DNA of 34,553 nt from Verrucomicrobiota bacterium (GTDB lineage Bacteria; Bacteroidota; Bacteroidia; Chitinophagales; UBA8649): the NCBI GenBank assembly GCA_017853115.1, contig JAFMKE010000009.1:1-34553 (forward strand). The letters are read 5' to 3'. The position numbers and the translations under genes were made by a program. The number at the start of each line of letters is the position of its first letter. The stretch's first letter is position 1. Of the stretch, positions 27,575 through 34,553 are shown piece after piece. The notes beneath the pieces are model-generated. The model saw nothing but the letters and a program-made list of their open reading frames with translations. It searched no databases and had not been told where the DNA came from.

Positions 27575-28510
27575 TTAGAGGTCTTCTCTTAAGCAGTTAA
27601 GCGCTTCTATTTTATCCCGACTGATTTGGGCTTTCAGCTCATTCAAGTTCGCGAACTTAGCTTCATCTCTCAGTCTCTTGACCAACTGAATTTGTATTTC
27701 TTCACCATAAATATCTTGGTCAAAATTTATAAGGTGCACTTCAATCGTTTTTTCGTTGCCTTCAACCGTTGGTCTGAATCCAATATTGAGCATGCCTTGG
27801 TAGCGTTTGCCGCTTAAGTATGCATATACCGCATACACGCCTGTTTTAGGAATTAGTTTATAATCTACATTTAACTGTAAATTAGCTGTTGGAAATCCTA
27901 TAGTTCGACCTATCTGCTTGCCTTTAATAATATAACCACTCAATTTGTATGGATGACCGAGTAGTTGCTCTCCAGTCTCTATATCACCGGATAATAAGGC
28001 ATCGCGAATTTTTGTGCTACTCACATCAATATCTTCTATCGTTTCCTTAGTGATTTGTTCTACTTGATAGTTAAACACTTGAGCATATTCTTCTAACAAT
28101 TCGATATTTCCACTTCTATTTATGCCAAAATGATGATCATAACCTATCACAATGGTGTGAGGTTGAAAATTTTCTACAAGAAAATTCTTCATATAAGCTA
28201 GAGCGGGCAATTGGCTAAATGCCTTACTAAATGGTGCTACAACCAAATTGTCTAGGCCATAGGCTTCTAGCAATTCAATTTTTTCTTCAAGTGTATTCAA
28301 TAATTTCAACTCTTTATTGCCTGGCTGTAGCACGAATCGAGGGTGTGGATGAAAGGTGACCAATATACTTTCACCTCCATTAGATTGAGCAATATTACGA
28401 ATTCTATCAAGAAGTTTTTGATGTCCTTTATGCACGCCATCAAAGGTGCCAATTGTCAAAACGGCATTTTTGAATTGAGGTAAGTTATCTAAGTTTTTAA
28501 ATACTTTCAT
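27575..28510 (-). CDS. ribF: Bifunctional riboflavin kinase/FAD synthetase
   Basis: LTIGTFDGVHKGHQKLLDRI, VIGYDHHFG, GRTIGFPTANL, TGVYAVYAYLSG. Start at MKVFKNLDN (28510) preferred over 28570. Confidence 0.95.
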   Translation of the reverse strand: MKVFKNLDNLPQFKNAVLTIGTFDGVHKGHQKLLDRIRNIAQSNGGESILVTFHPHPRFVLQPGNKELKLLNTLEEKIELLEAYGLDNLVVAPFSKAFSQLPALAYMKNFLVENFQPHTIVIGYDHHFGINRSGNIELLEEYAQVFNYQVEQITKETIEDIDVSSTKIRDALLSGDIETGEQLLGHPYKLSGYIIKGKQIGRTIGFPTANLQLNVDYKLIPKTGVYAVYAYLSGKRYQGMLNIGFRPTVEGNEKTIEVHLINFDQDIYGEEIQIQLVKRLRDEAKFANLNELKAQISRDKIEALNCLREDL

Positions 28511-29231
28511 TCGTTTCAAAGGTAGAGATAAAATCAATAAAGTCTTGTATTTGCCAGGCCTTGCTAACATGGTATTCTCCTATACGGGTTCGACGTAAAC
28601 TACTTAAGTGAGCGCCGTTATTTAGTGCTTTCCCAAAGTCATTGGCTAGTGATCGGATATATGTTCCCTTGGTGCAACTTACCTCAAATGCGATCTCAGG
28701 AAAATTAGTAGTTTCGATATCGAATTGGTGAATAGTAACCTTTCGACTTTTTAATTTTGGTTCTTCGCCTTTACGTGCAAGATCATATGCTCGCTTGCCG
28801 TCTACCCAAATCGCAGAGAATACTGGTGGTGTTTGTTCAATTTCTCCAATAAAATCTTCAGCTACCTTTTTGCAGTGTTCCGGTGTAAGTCCGGAAACAT
28901 CAAAAGTTTGATCAAAGCTCGTTTCTAAATCGAATGATGGGGTGGTAGCCCCGAGTGTTATGGTTCCTGTGTATTGTTTGATCGTTTCTTGTAATGCAGG
29001 TATTTGTTTAGTAGCTTTTCCCGTGCAAAGAATCAGTAAACCAGTGGCAAGGGGGTCGAGTGTCCCCGCGTGTCCAATTTTAAACTTCCTTGCTTTAATG
29101 CCTATCTTTTTACTAATGGCATACTTAAGTTTTTTGACTGCGTCAAAGGAAGTCCAATGCAAGGGTTTATCGATAAGGATAATTGAAGCATCTTTAAGCT
29201 GTATAAGATTACTCTGTGGGGTAAATAGCAC
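28497..29231 (-). CDS. truB: tRNA pseudouridine(55) synthase
   Basis: LIDKPLHWTSFDAVKKLK, KIGHAGTLDPLATGLLILCTGKATK. ORF-track start (29297) lies inside a terminator hairpin; GTG at 29231 is one plausible start, not certain. Confidence 0.9.
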   Translation of the reverse strand: MLFTPQSNLIQLKDASIILIDKPLHWTSFDAVKKLKYAISKKIGIKARKFKIGHAGTLDPLATGLLILCTGKATKQIPALQETIKQYTGTITLGATTPSFDLETSFDQTFDVSGLTPEHCKKVAEDFIGEIEQTPPVFSAIWVDGKRAYDLARKGEEPKLKSRKVTIHQFDIETTNFPEIAFEVSCTKGTYIRSLANDFGKALNNGAHLSSLRRTRIGEYHVSKAWQIQDFIDFISTFETNESI

Positions 29232-29273
29232 GTTAGCTGTTTGTTTGATGGGCGAAATTACAATTATTTGCAA

Positions 29274-29310
29274 CAAAAAAAGCCTCTGCCTGGACACCTG
29301 GCAGAGGCTT
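29274..29310 (-). terminator. Minus-strand Rho-independent terminator between acn and truB
   Basis: Minus strand: AAGCCTCTGCC-aggtgtcca-GGCAGAGGCTT + T5; 11-bp stem. Confidence 0.85.
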
Positions 29311-29434
29311 GGTTAGTATCACGGGGGATACAGTAAACTAACGATGTAAACTTACTACACTGTAACAATTCAAGTGTTTTAAATATTTAGTTTCATTTTC
29401 CCAGTGAGTAGTTGGTTGAGTTTTTTGAGTAAAC

Positions 29435-29468
29435 AAAAAAAGCCATCCCTAATATTGAGATGGCTTTT
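29435..29468 (-). terminator. Rho-independent terminator of aconitase
   Basis: Minus strand: AAGCCATC-tcaatattagg-GATGGCTT + T run, just downstream of the acn stop. Confidence 0.83.
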
Positions 29469-29488
29469 CGTGTTTAATGATATCTACA

Positions 29489-31756
29489 TTAAGCGTTTTG
29501 CTTTTTAATCAAGTTCAGCGCACTTCCTTCTTTGAACCACTCAATTTGAGCTTCATTGTAGGTGTGAGCCACTTCAAAACTATCACTCGAACCATCTTTG
29601 TGATGTAAAACAACGCTTAAGTTTTTCTTCGGAGCAAATTCAGTTAATCCAAGAATATCGATGGTGTCATCTTCTTGTACTTTATCGTAATCTGCTGGAT
29701 TAACAAAGGTTAAACCTAACATTCCTTGCTTTTTCAAGTTGGTTTCGTGTATACGAGCAAAAGATTTCACGATAACCGCGCGAACCCCAAGGAATCTTGG
29801 TTCCATAGCTGCATGTTCTCGAGAAGAACCTTCACCATAATTTTCATCACCAATAACTACAGAGCCAATTCCTGCTGCTTTATATGCTCTTGCTGTTGCA
29901 GGAACAGGACCGTACTCGCCAGTCAACTGGTTCTTTACTTTATCCGTTTCTTTATTGTATGCATTAACTGCACCAATCAATAAGTTGTTTGAGATATTAT
30001 CCAAGTGACCTCTGTACTTCAACCATGGACCAGCCATAGAGATGTGGTCAGTTGTACATTTGCCAAAAGCTTTGATTAATAGCTTCATGCCTTTTAAATC
30101 TGTTTCTTCCCATTGAGCGAAAGGCTCTAATAGTTGTAAACGATTGGAGTCTGGGGCTACAACAACTTCTACATGGCTTCCGTCTTCAGCGGGAGCTTGA
30201 TAACCATTGTCTTCAACATCAAAACCTTTAGGAGGTAATTCGAATCCTGTCGGTTCGTCCAATTTCACTTGTTCACCTTTGTCGTTAGTTAACGTATCTG
30301 TTAATGGATTGAAATCTAAACGACCAGCAATAGCAATAGCAGCTACTAACTCTGGAGAAGTTACGAAAGCGTGGGTGTTTGGATTTCCATCTGCTCTTTT
30401 CGCGAAGTTTCTGTTGAATGAATGAACGATGCTGTTTTTTGGTGCATTCTTTGGATCACTGTATCGAGCCCATTGTCCAATACAAGGTCCACATGCATTG
30501 GTGAAGATCGTTGCATCCAAATCTTCAAATATTTTTAACAAACCGTCTCGCTCAGCGGTGTAACGTACTTGCTCTGAACCCGGATTGATACCAAATTTCG
30601 CTTTAGTTGTTAAACCTTTTTCAACAGCTTGTTTTGCGATAGAAGCAGCTCGAGACAAATCTTCGTAGGATGAGTTCGTACAAGAGCCAATTAATCCCCA
30701 TTCTACGTCAAGTGGCCAATCTTCTTTGGTAGCTTTTTCGGTCATTTCTCCCACAACAGTTGCTAAATCTGGTGTGAAAGGCCCATTTAAATGAGGCTTT
30801 AACTCGCTTAAGTTTATTTCAATTACCTGATCAAAATATTTTTCAGGATTAGCGTATACTTCAGGATCACCGGTAAGATGCTCTTTAACTTCATTTGCTA
30901 AATCAGCCACATCGCTTCTGTCTGTTGCTCTTAAGTAGCGATCCATGCTGTCATCATAACCGAAAGTTGAGGTAGTTGCTCCAATTTCTGCCCCCATGTT
31001 GCAAATCGTTCCTTTACCAGTACAAGACATGCTTAGAGCACCTTCACCGAAATATTCCACAACAGCACCGGTACCACCTTTAACCGTTAAGATGCCGGCA
31101 ACTTTCAAGATAACATCTTTAGGTGCAGACCAACCGCTTAATTTACCGGTTAACTTAACACCAATCAATTTAGGCATTTTCAACTCCCAGGCCATACCAG
31201 CCATTACGTCAACAGCATCAGCTCCACCTACACCTATAGCGATCATACCTAATCCACCAGCATTAACCGTATGAGAATCCGTACCAATCATCATTCCGCC
31301 TGGGAAAGCATAGTTTTCTAAGACTACTTGATGAATAATACCTGCACCTGGTTTCCAGAATCCGATGCCATATTTATTACAAACTGAAGCCAAGAAATTG
31401 AAGACTTCATTATTTTGATTCACTGATTCTTGTAAATCTTTTGAAGCACCTAATTTGGCTTGAATCAAGTGATCCGCATGGGCAGTTGAGGGCACTGCAA
31501 CTTTTGCCTTCCCAGCCTGCATGAATTGCAATAAAGCCATTTGCGCTGTTGCATCTTGCATGGCCACTCTATCTGGCGCAAAATCTACATACGAATTGCC
31601 TCTTTCATAATTTTCTAGGGAAGTATCCTGATGTAAATGAGAATAAAGAATTTTTTCTGTTAGTGTTAAGGGACGCTGTAGGGTTTTTCTGGCTGCCTCA
31701 ATTTTTGCAGGTAAACTAGCGTATACCTCTTTTATCATCTCGATATCAAATGCCAT
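29489..31756 (-). CDS. acn: Aconitate hydratase
   Basis: 755 aa; [101 protein letters not shown]. Confidence 0.96.
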   Translation of the reverse strand: MAFDIEMIKEVYASLPAKIEAARKTLQRPLTLTEKILYSHLHQDTSLENYERGNSYVDFAPDRVAMQDATAQMALLQFMQAGKAKVAVPSTAHADHLIQAKLGASKDLQESVNQNNEVFNFLASVCNKYGIGFWKPGAGIIHQVVLENYAFPGGMMIGTDSHTVNAGGLGMIAIGVGGADAVDVMAGMAWELKMPKLIGVKLTGKLSGWSAPKDVILKVAGILTVKGGTGAVVEYFGEGALSMSCTGKGTICNMGAEIGATTSTFGYDDSMDRYLRATDRSDVADLANEVKEHLTGDPEVYANPEKYFDQVIEINLSELKPHLNGPFTPDLATVVGEMTEKATKEDWPLDVEWGLIGSCTNSSYEDLSRAASIAKQAVEKGLTTKAKFGINPGSEQVRYTAERDGLLKIFEDLDATIFTNACGPCIGQWARYSDPKNAPKNSIVHSFNRNFAKRADGNPNTHAFVTSPELVAAIAIAGRLDFNPLTDTLTNDKGEQVKLDEPTGFELPPKGFDVEDNGYQAPAEDGSHVEVVVAPDSNRLQLLEPFAQWEETDLKGMKLLIKAFGKCTTDHISMAGPWLKYRGHLDNISNNLLIGAVNAYNKETDKVKNQLTGEYGPVPATARAYKAAGIGSVVIGDENYGEGSSREHAAMEPRFLGVRAVIVKSFARIHETNLKKQGMLGLTFVNPADYDKVQEDDTIDILGLTEFAPKKNLSVVLHHKDGSSDSFEVAHTYNEAQIEWFKEGSALNLIKKQNA

Positions 31757-31792
31757 ATGGATATTAACTTTTTATGGTGATTAAATGGACTG

Positions 31793-31800
31793 CAAAGATA
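31793..31800 (-). promoter_or_regulatory. -7 element (TATCTTTG) of the aconitase promoter
   Basis: Minus strand CATTATCTTTGCAGTCC upstream of acn ATG at 31756. Confidence 0.6.
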
Positions 31801-31887
31801 ATGATTGACAAAGGATTTTTTTTATGTTTTTGGCGATTAAGTAATAGGTATAGATAGAATACCTTCGAAAAGTTTTACTTTCGTTAA

Positions 31888-33111
31888 GTGAATTGGAGTG
31901 ATTATTTCAAAATAGCTATTACAGCCCTAAAAGGGAATCGTTTGCGAAGTATTCTTACGCTGCTCATTATTTCATTTGGAATAATGGCTTTAATTATCAT
32001 TTTTACTTGTATTGATGCGATTCGTGGAAATATTACAGAGAATTTTATAGAGTTAGGTGCAGGCGCGTTTACTATTCAAAAAGATGATGGTTTGCGTAGA
32101 CGCTCATCAAATAAGGAATTAGAGAAAATATCATTTGCAGAAGCAGAAAGTTTTGTAAAGAAATTCGATTTTCCAGCAGATCTTTCCTTAAATACTGTTG
32201 TGGATGAAAATATTACGATCAAAACCTCTTTTGCCGAGTCGAATCCGAATGTGCGCATTGAAGCTGGAGATTTGAGCTATTTGGATTTGGCAGGAAAGAA
32301 TATTGCTTTAGGGAGAAATTTTACAGACATAGAAATGCTCAATGGCTCTAACGTTGCAGTGCTCGGTTATGATGCAGCTGCCAAGGTGTATCCTGCGGCA
32401 GATTCTGTGATTGGCAGTAAAGTGTTAATTGACGGAAAAAAATATAATGTTGTGGGGATGTTAGAGTCTAAAGGAGCATCTGCAGGAAAGAACGATAACT
32501 TTGTTTTAATTCCATATACAAATGCTCGAAAAGATTTCGATTTGAGTAATGTAAGTTTCAATATCATAGTAGAATCGAGTGATCCTGATTTGTTGGAAAA
32601 AGCTATTGCTGAGGCTGAAGGAGTCATGCGCAACGTGAAGAAGTTGGGAGCCTTGGATGAGAATAATTTTAGCATAGTCCGAAGCGATAAATTGGCAAAT
32701 ACTTACCTCGAACAAATCTCTTTCATTGAGGTTGCAACAGCGGTCATCGGGTTTCTGACCTTGCTGGGAGCAGGGGTGGGGCTGATGAATATCATGCTGG
32801 TATCTGTCAACGAACGAACCCGAGAAATAGGTTTAAGTAAATCATTAGGAGCTACACGGCGAACCATTTTCATGCAGTTTTTATTGGAGGCGATTACCAT
32901 ATGTGTTGCAGGTGGACTTGTCGGGATAGTATTGGGACTTTTCTTGGGCAATATCATTGCCATCTTTGTTTTAAAGTCTAAGTTCACCTTGGCAGTTGCC
33001 TGGGTTGTTGGTGGTTTAATCTTTTGCACCATAATTGGTCTGCTCGCAGGCTTGTTCCCGGCCTATCGAGCGAGTAAATTGAATCCGGTGGATGCACTAC
33101 GTTATGAATAG
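31888..33111 (+). CDS. ABC transporter permease, MacB/FtsX-like
   Basis: GTG start, MNWSDYFKIAITALKGNRLRSILTLLIISFGIMALIIIF; C-terminal LMNIMLVSVNERTREIGLSKSLGATRRTIFMQFLLEAI and PAYRASKLNPVDALRYE. Confidence 0.9.
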   Translation: MNWSDYFKIAITALKGNRLRSILTLLIISFGIMALIIIFTCIDAIRGNITENFIELGAGAFTIQKDDGLRRRSSNKELEKISFAEAESFVKKFDFPADLSLNTVVDENITIKTSFAESNPNVRIEAGDLSYLDLAGKNIALGRNFTDIEMLNGSNVAVLGYDAAAKVYPAADSVIGSKVLIDGKKYNVVGMLESKGASAGKNDNFVLIPYTNARKDFDLSNVSFNIIVESSDPDLLEKAIAEAEGVMRNVKKLGALDENNFSIVRSDKLANTYLEQISFIEVATAVIGFLTLLGAGVGLMNIMLVSVNERTREIGLSKSLGATRRTIFMQFLLEAITICVAGGLVGIVLGLFLGNIIAIFVLKSKFTLAVAWVVGGLIFCTIIGLLAGLFPAYRASKLNPVDALRYE

Positions 33112-33113
33112 CG

Positions 33114-33190
33114 GAGAATTGATAATGCATAATGTATAATTGACAATTAAGAATTACGAATTTAGAATTTCTAATTTGGGTCTTCGAATT
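33114..33190. repeat. Degenerate 7-bp periodic array, consensus about nnnAATT
   Basis: gagaatt gataatg cataatg tataatt gacaatt aagaatt acgaatt tagaatt tctaatt tgggtct tcgaatt: 11 units, 10 carrying AAT in register. Confidence 0.8.
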
Positions 33191-33203
33191 TTATACTCTA
33201 GCT

Positions 33204-33226
33204 GGTTGTAGCGTCTCGCTACGACC
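33204..33226. repeat. REP-like hairpin GGTTGTAGCG-TCT-CGCTACGACC
   Basis: 10-bp stem (one G-T pair), TCT loop, no poly-T tail. Confidence 0.8.
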
Positions 33227-33309
33227 CAAAATCGTTTTAATGTCTCGCTAAAAGCATAAGTATTGCGTCTTTTCGAATTTCGAATATAGTACGCGAATTC
33301 CATACAAAC

Positions 33310-33346
33310 AAAAAACCCTTCCGCCAGCTGGCGGAAGGGTTTTTTT
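33310..33346. terminator. Bidirectional terminator between the ABC permease and the rpsF-rpsR-rplI operon
   Basis: Near-perfect palindrome AAAAAACCCTTCCGCCAG|CTGGCGGAAGGGTTTTTT between convergent genes. Confidence 0.92.
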
Positions 33347-33347
33347 A

Positions 33348-33382
33348 TCTGTCATCTGATACCTGATGTCTGATATCAGATA
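33348..33382. repeat. Second 7-bp periodic array, consensus about TCTGATA
   Basis: tctgtca tctgata cctgatg tctgata tcagata, ending just before the rplI stop. Confidence 0.7.
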
Positions 33383-33384
33383 TC

Positions 33385-33834
33385 TTATTCTGCTACAACA
33401 GCAAACTTAACCGTTGCTTGTACTTTTTCGTGTAAATCTAAATTAGCTGTGTACTCACCCAATGTTTTGATTTCCTCACCTTCAAAAGTGATTTTCTTTC
33501 TATCCACTTCGATGTTCAACTGCGCTTTGATCGCTTCAGCCAAGTGGTGCGTAGTGATTTTACCGAAAATCTTTTCAGTAGTACCCACTTTCGCTCCAAC
33601 GTTTACTGTAGCTCCTTTAAGGATGTCGGCAATTTCTGTGTACTCAGCAATGATAGATGCTTCACGCTTATCTTTAAACTTTAAGTTATTTGCTAGTATC
33701 TTTCTGTTTGTTTCATTAGCAATCATAGCCAAACCTTTCGGAATCAAATAGTTTCTTCCGTATCCAGTTTTAACTGTCACTAAATCATCTTTCTCGCCTA
33801 AACCAATAACTCTTTCTTTAAGTATTATATCCAT
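33385..33834 (-). CDS. rplI: 50S ribosomal protein L9
   Basis: MDIILKERVIGLGEKDDLVTVKTGYGRNYLIPKGLAMIAN. Confidence 0.97.
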   Translation of the reverse strand: MDIILKERVIGLGEKDDLVTVKTGYGRNYLIPKGLAMIANETNRKILANNLKFKDKREASIIAEYTEIADILKGATVNVGAKVGTTEKIFGKITTHHLAEAIKAQLNIEVDRKKITFEGEEIKTLGEYTANLDLHEKVQATVKFAVVAE

Positions 33835-33851
33835 GATTAATTGATTTTAGC

Positions 33852-34118
33852 CTATTTTAATAAATCCGTAGAGTAAGGCAACAAAGCAAGGTGTCTTGCA
33901 CGCTTCACTGCTTGCGCTACTTTACGCTGATACTTTAATGAATTTCCTGTTAAACGACGAGGCAACAATTTACCTTGATCGTTTACAAAGCTCAATAAGA
34001 ACTCAGGATCTTTGTAATCGATGTACTTGATGCCGTTTTTCTTAAAACGACAGTACTTCTTTTTCTCTTTTCCAATCTTAATTGCAGAAAGGAATCTAAT
34101 GTTTTTGTTCTGTGCCAT
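33852..34118 (-). CDS. rpsR: 30S ribosomal protein S18
   Basis: KYCRFKKNGIKYIDYKDPEFLLSFVNDQGKLLPRRLTGNSLKYQRKVAQAVKRARHLALLPY. Confidence 0.97.
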   Translation of the reverse strand: MAQNKNIRFLSAIKIGKEKKKYCRFKKNGIKYIDYKDPEFLLSFVNDQGKLLPRRLTGNSLKYQRKVAQAVKRARHLALLPYSTDLLK

Positions 34119-34120
34119 TT

Positions 34121-34495
34121 TTACGCCTCCTCAACTTTTTTAGGTTCTTGTTTCTTTTTGTTTCTACCAACTAAGCCGGCGCGTTTGTCATCATTATATT
34201 TCTTAGCGTATTTATCCACTCGGATAGTTAAGAAACGCATAATGCTTTCATCTCTTCTAAGGCTAAGCTCAAACTTCTCAATCATAGCAGTATCCGCCGT
34301 GTATTCTACGTGGTGGTAGATACCCGTGGTTTTCTTCTTGATTGGGTAAGCCAATTGCTTTAATCCCCAGTGAGCTTCTTCAACGATCTCAGCACCATTG
34401 GATTTTAAGAAGTCCATATATTCTTTTATGGTCTTCTTGACGTCCTCATCAGAGAGAACTGGTGTTACAATAAATGTAGTTTCGTATTGATTCAT
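34121..34495 (-). CDS. rpsF: 30S ribosomal protein S6
   Basis: MNQYETTFIVTPVLSDEDVKKTIKEYMDFLKSNGAEIVEEAHWGLKQLAYPIKKKTTGIYHHVEY; start at 34495 preferred over 34540. Confidence 0.96.
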   Translation of the reverse strand: MNQYETTFIVTPVLSDEDVKKTIKEYMDFLKSNGAEIVEEAHWGLKQLAYPIKKKTTGIYHHVEYTADTAMIEKFELSLRRDESIMRFLTIRVDKYAKKYNDDKRAGLVGRNKKKQEPKKVEEA

Positions 34496-34529
34496 AATGG
34501 TTATTAAATAATTATAAAAATTCGGAGTG

Positions 34530-34537
34530 CAAAAGTA
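34530..34537 (-). promoter_or_regulatory. -7 element (TACTTTTG) of the rpsF operon promoter
   Basis: Minus strand GTGTACTTTTGCACTCC upstream of rpsF; the -33 region falls at or beyond the window edge. Confidence 0.65.
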
Positions 34538-34553
34538 CACTTTTCTTTTGAAT

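Noticed and set aside
29231-29297. N-terminal extension of truB in the ORF track
   Set aside because: Its GTG start sits inside a minus-strand terminator hairpin and T-run; the extension is not TruB-like.
30996-31274. 92-aa + strand ORF opposite aconitase
   Set aside because: Shadow ORF across strongly conserved aconitase motifs.
1-34553. Mobile elements, prophage, tRNA/rRNA genes or a CRISPR array
   Set aside because: No transposase/integrase ORF, terminal repeats, tRNA-like cloverleaf or repeat-spacer pattern was seen on either strand.

Overview
This window looks like a typical core-genome segment of a Bacteroidota (Cytophagales/Flavobacteria-like) chromosome. It is AT-rich and densely coding, starts mostly lack Shine-Dalgarno-like sequences, and several upstream regions carry TAnnTTTG-type -7 promoter elements. 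I recognise rny, zapA, pheT, pruA, rlmB, serA, thrS, infC-rpmI-rplT, der, AMP nucleosidase, holA, ribF, truB, aconitase and rpsF-rpsR-rplI. Interspersed are Bacteroidota-type accessory or envelope genes: Omp28-like, DUF6029-like, TlpA-like, a T9SS-sorted protein, two lone MacB/FtsX-type permeases, a small acidic lipoprotein and a stand-alone HsdR-N-like PD-(D/E)XK protein. I found no CRISPR array, prophage, IS element, tRNA or rRNA, and no convincing new multi-gene system. The best second-look signals are mostly non-coding: 7-bp periodic arrays flanking the permease/rplI terminator, a perfect 15-bp palindrome between divergent serA and thrS, a candidate terminator-bounded small RNA between acn and truB, a shared extended promoter/start sequence on rpmI and rpsF, and apparently leaderless starts (e.g. 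der). All product calls come from reading the translated sequences; no database search was run.
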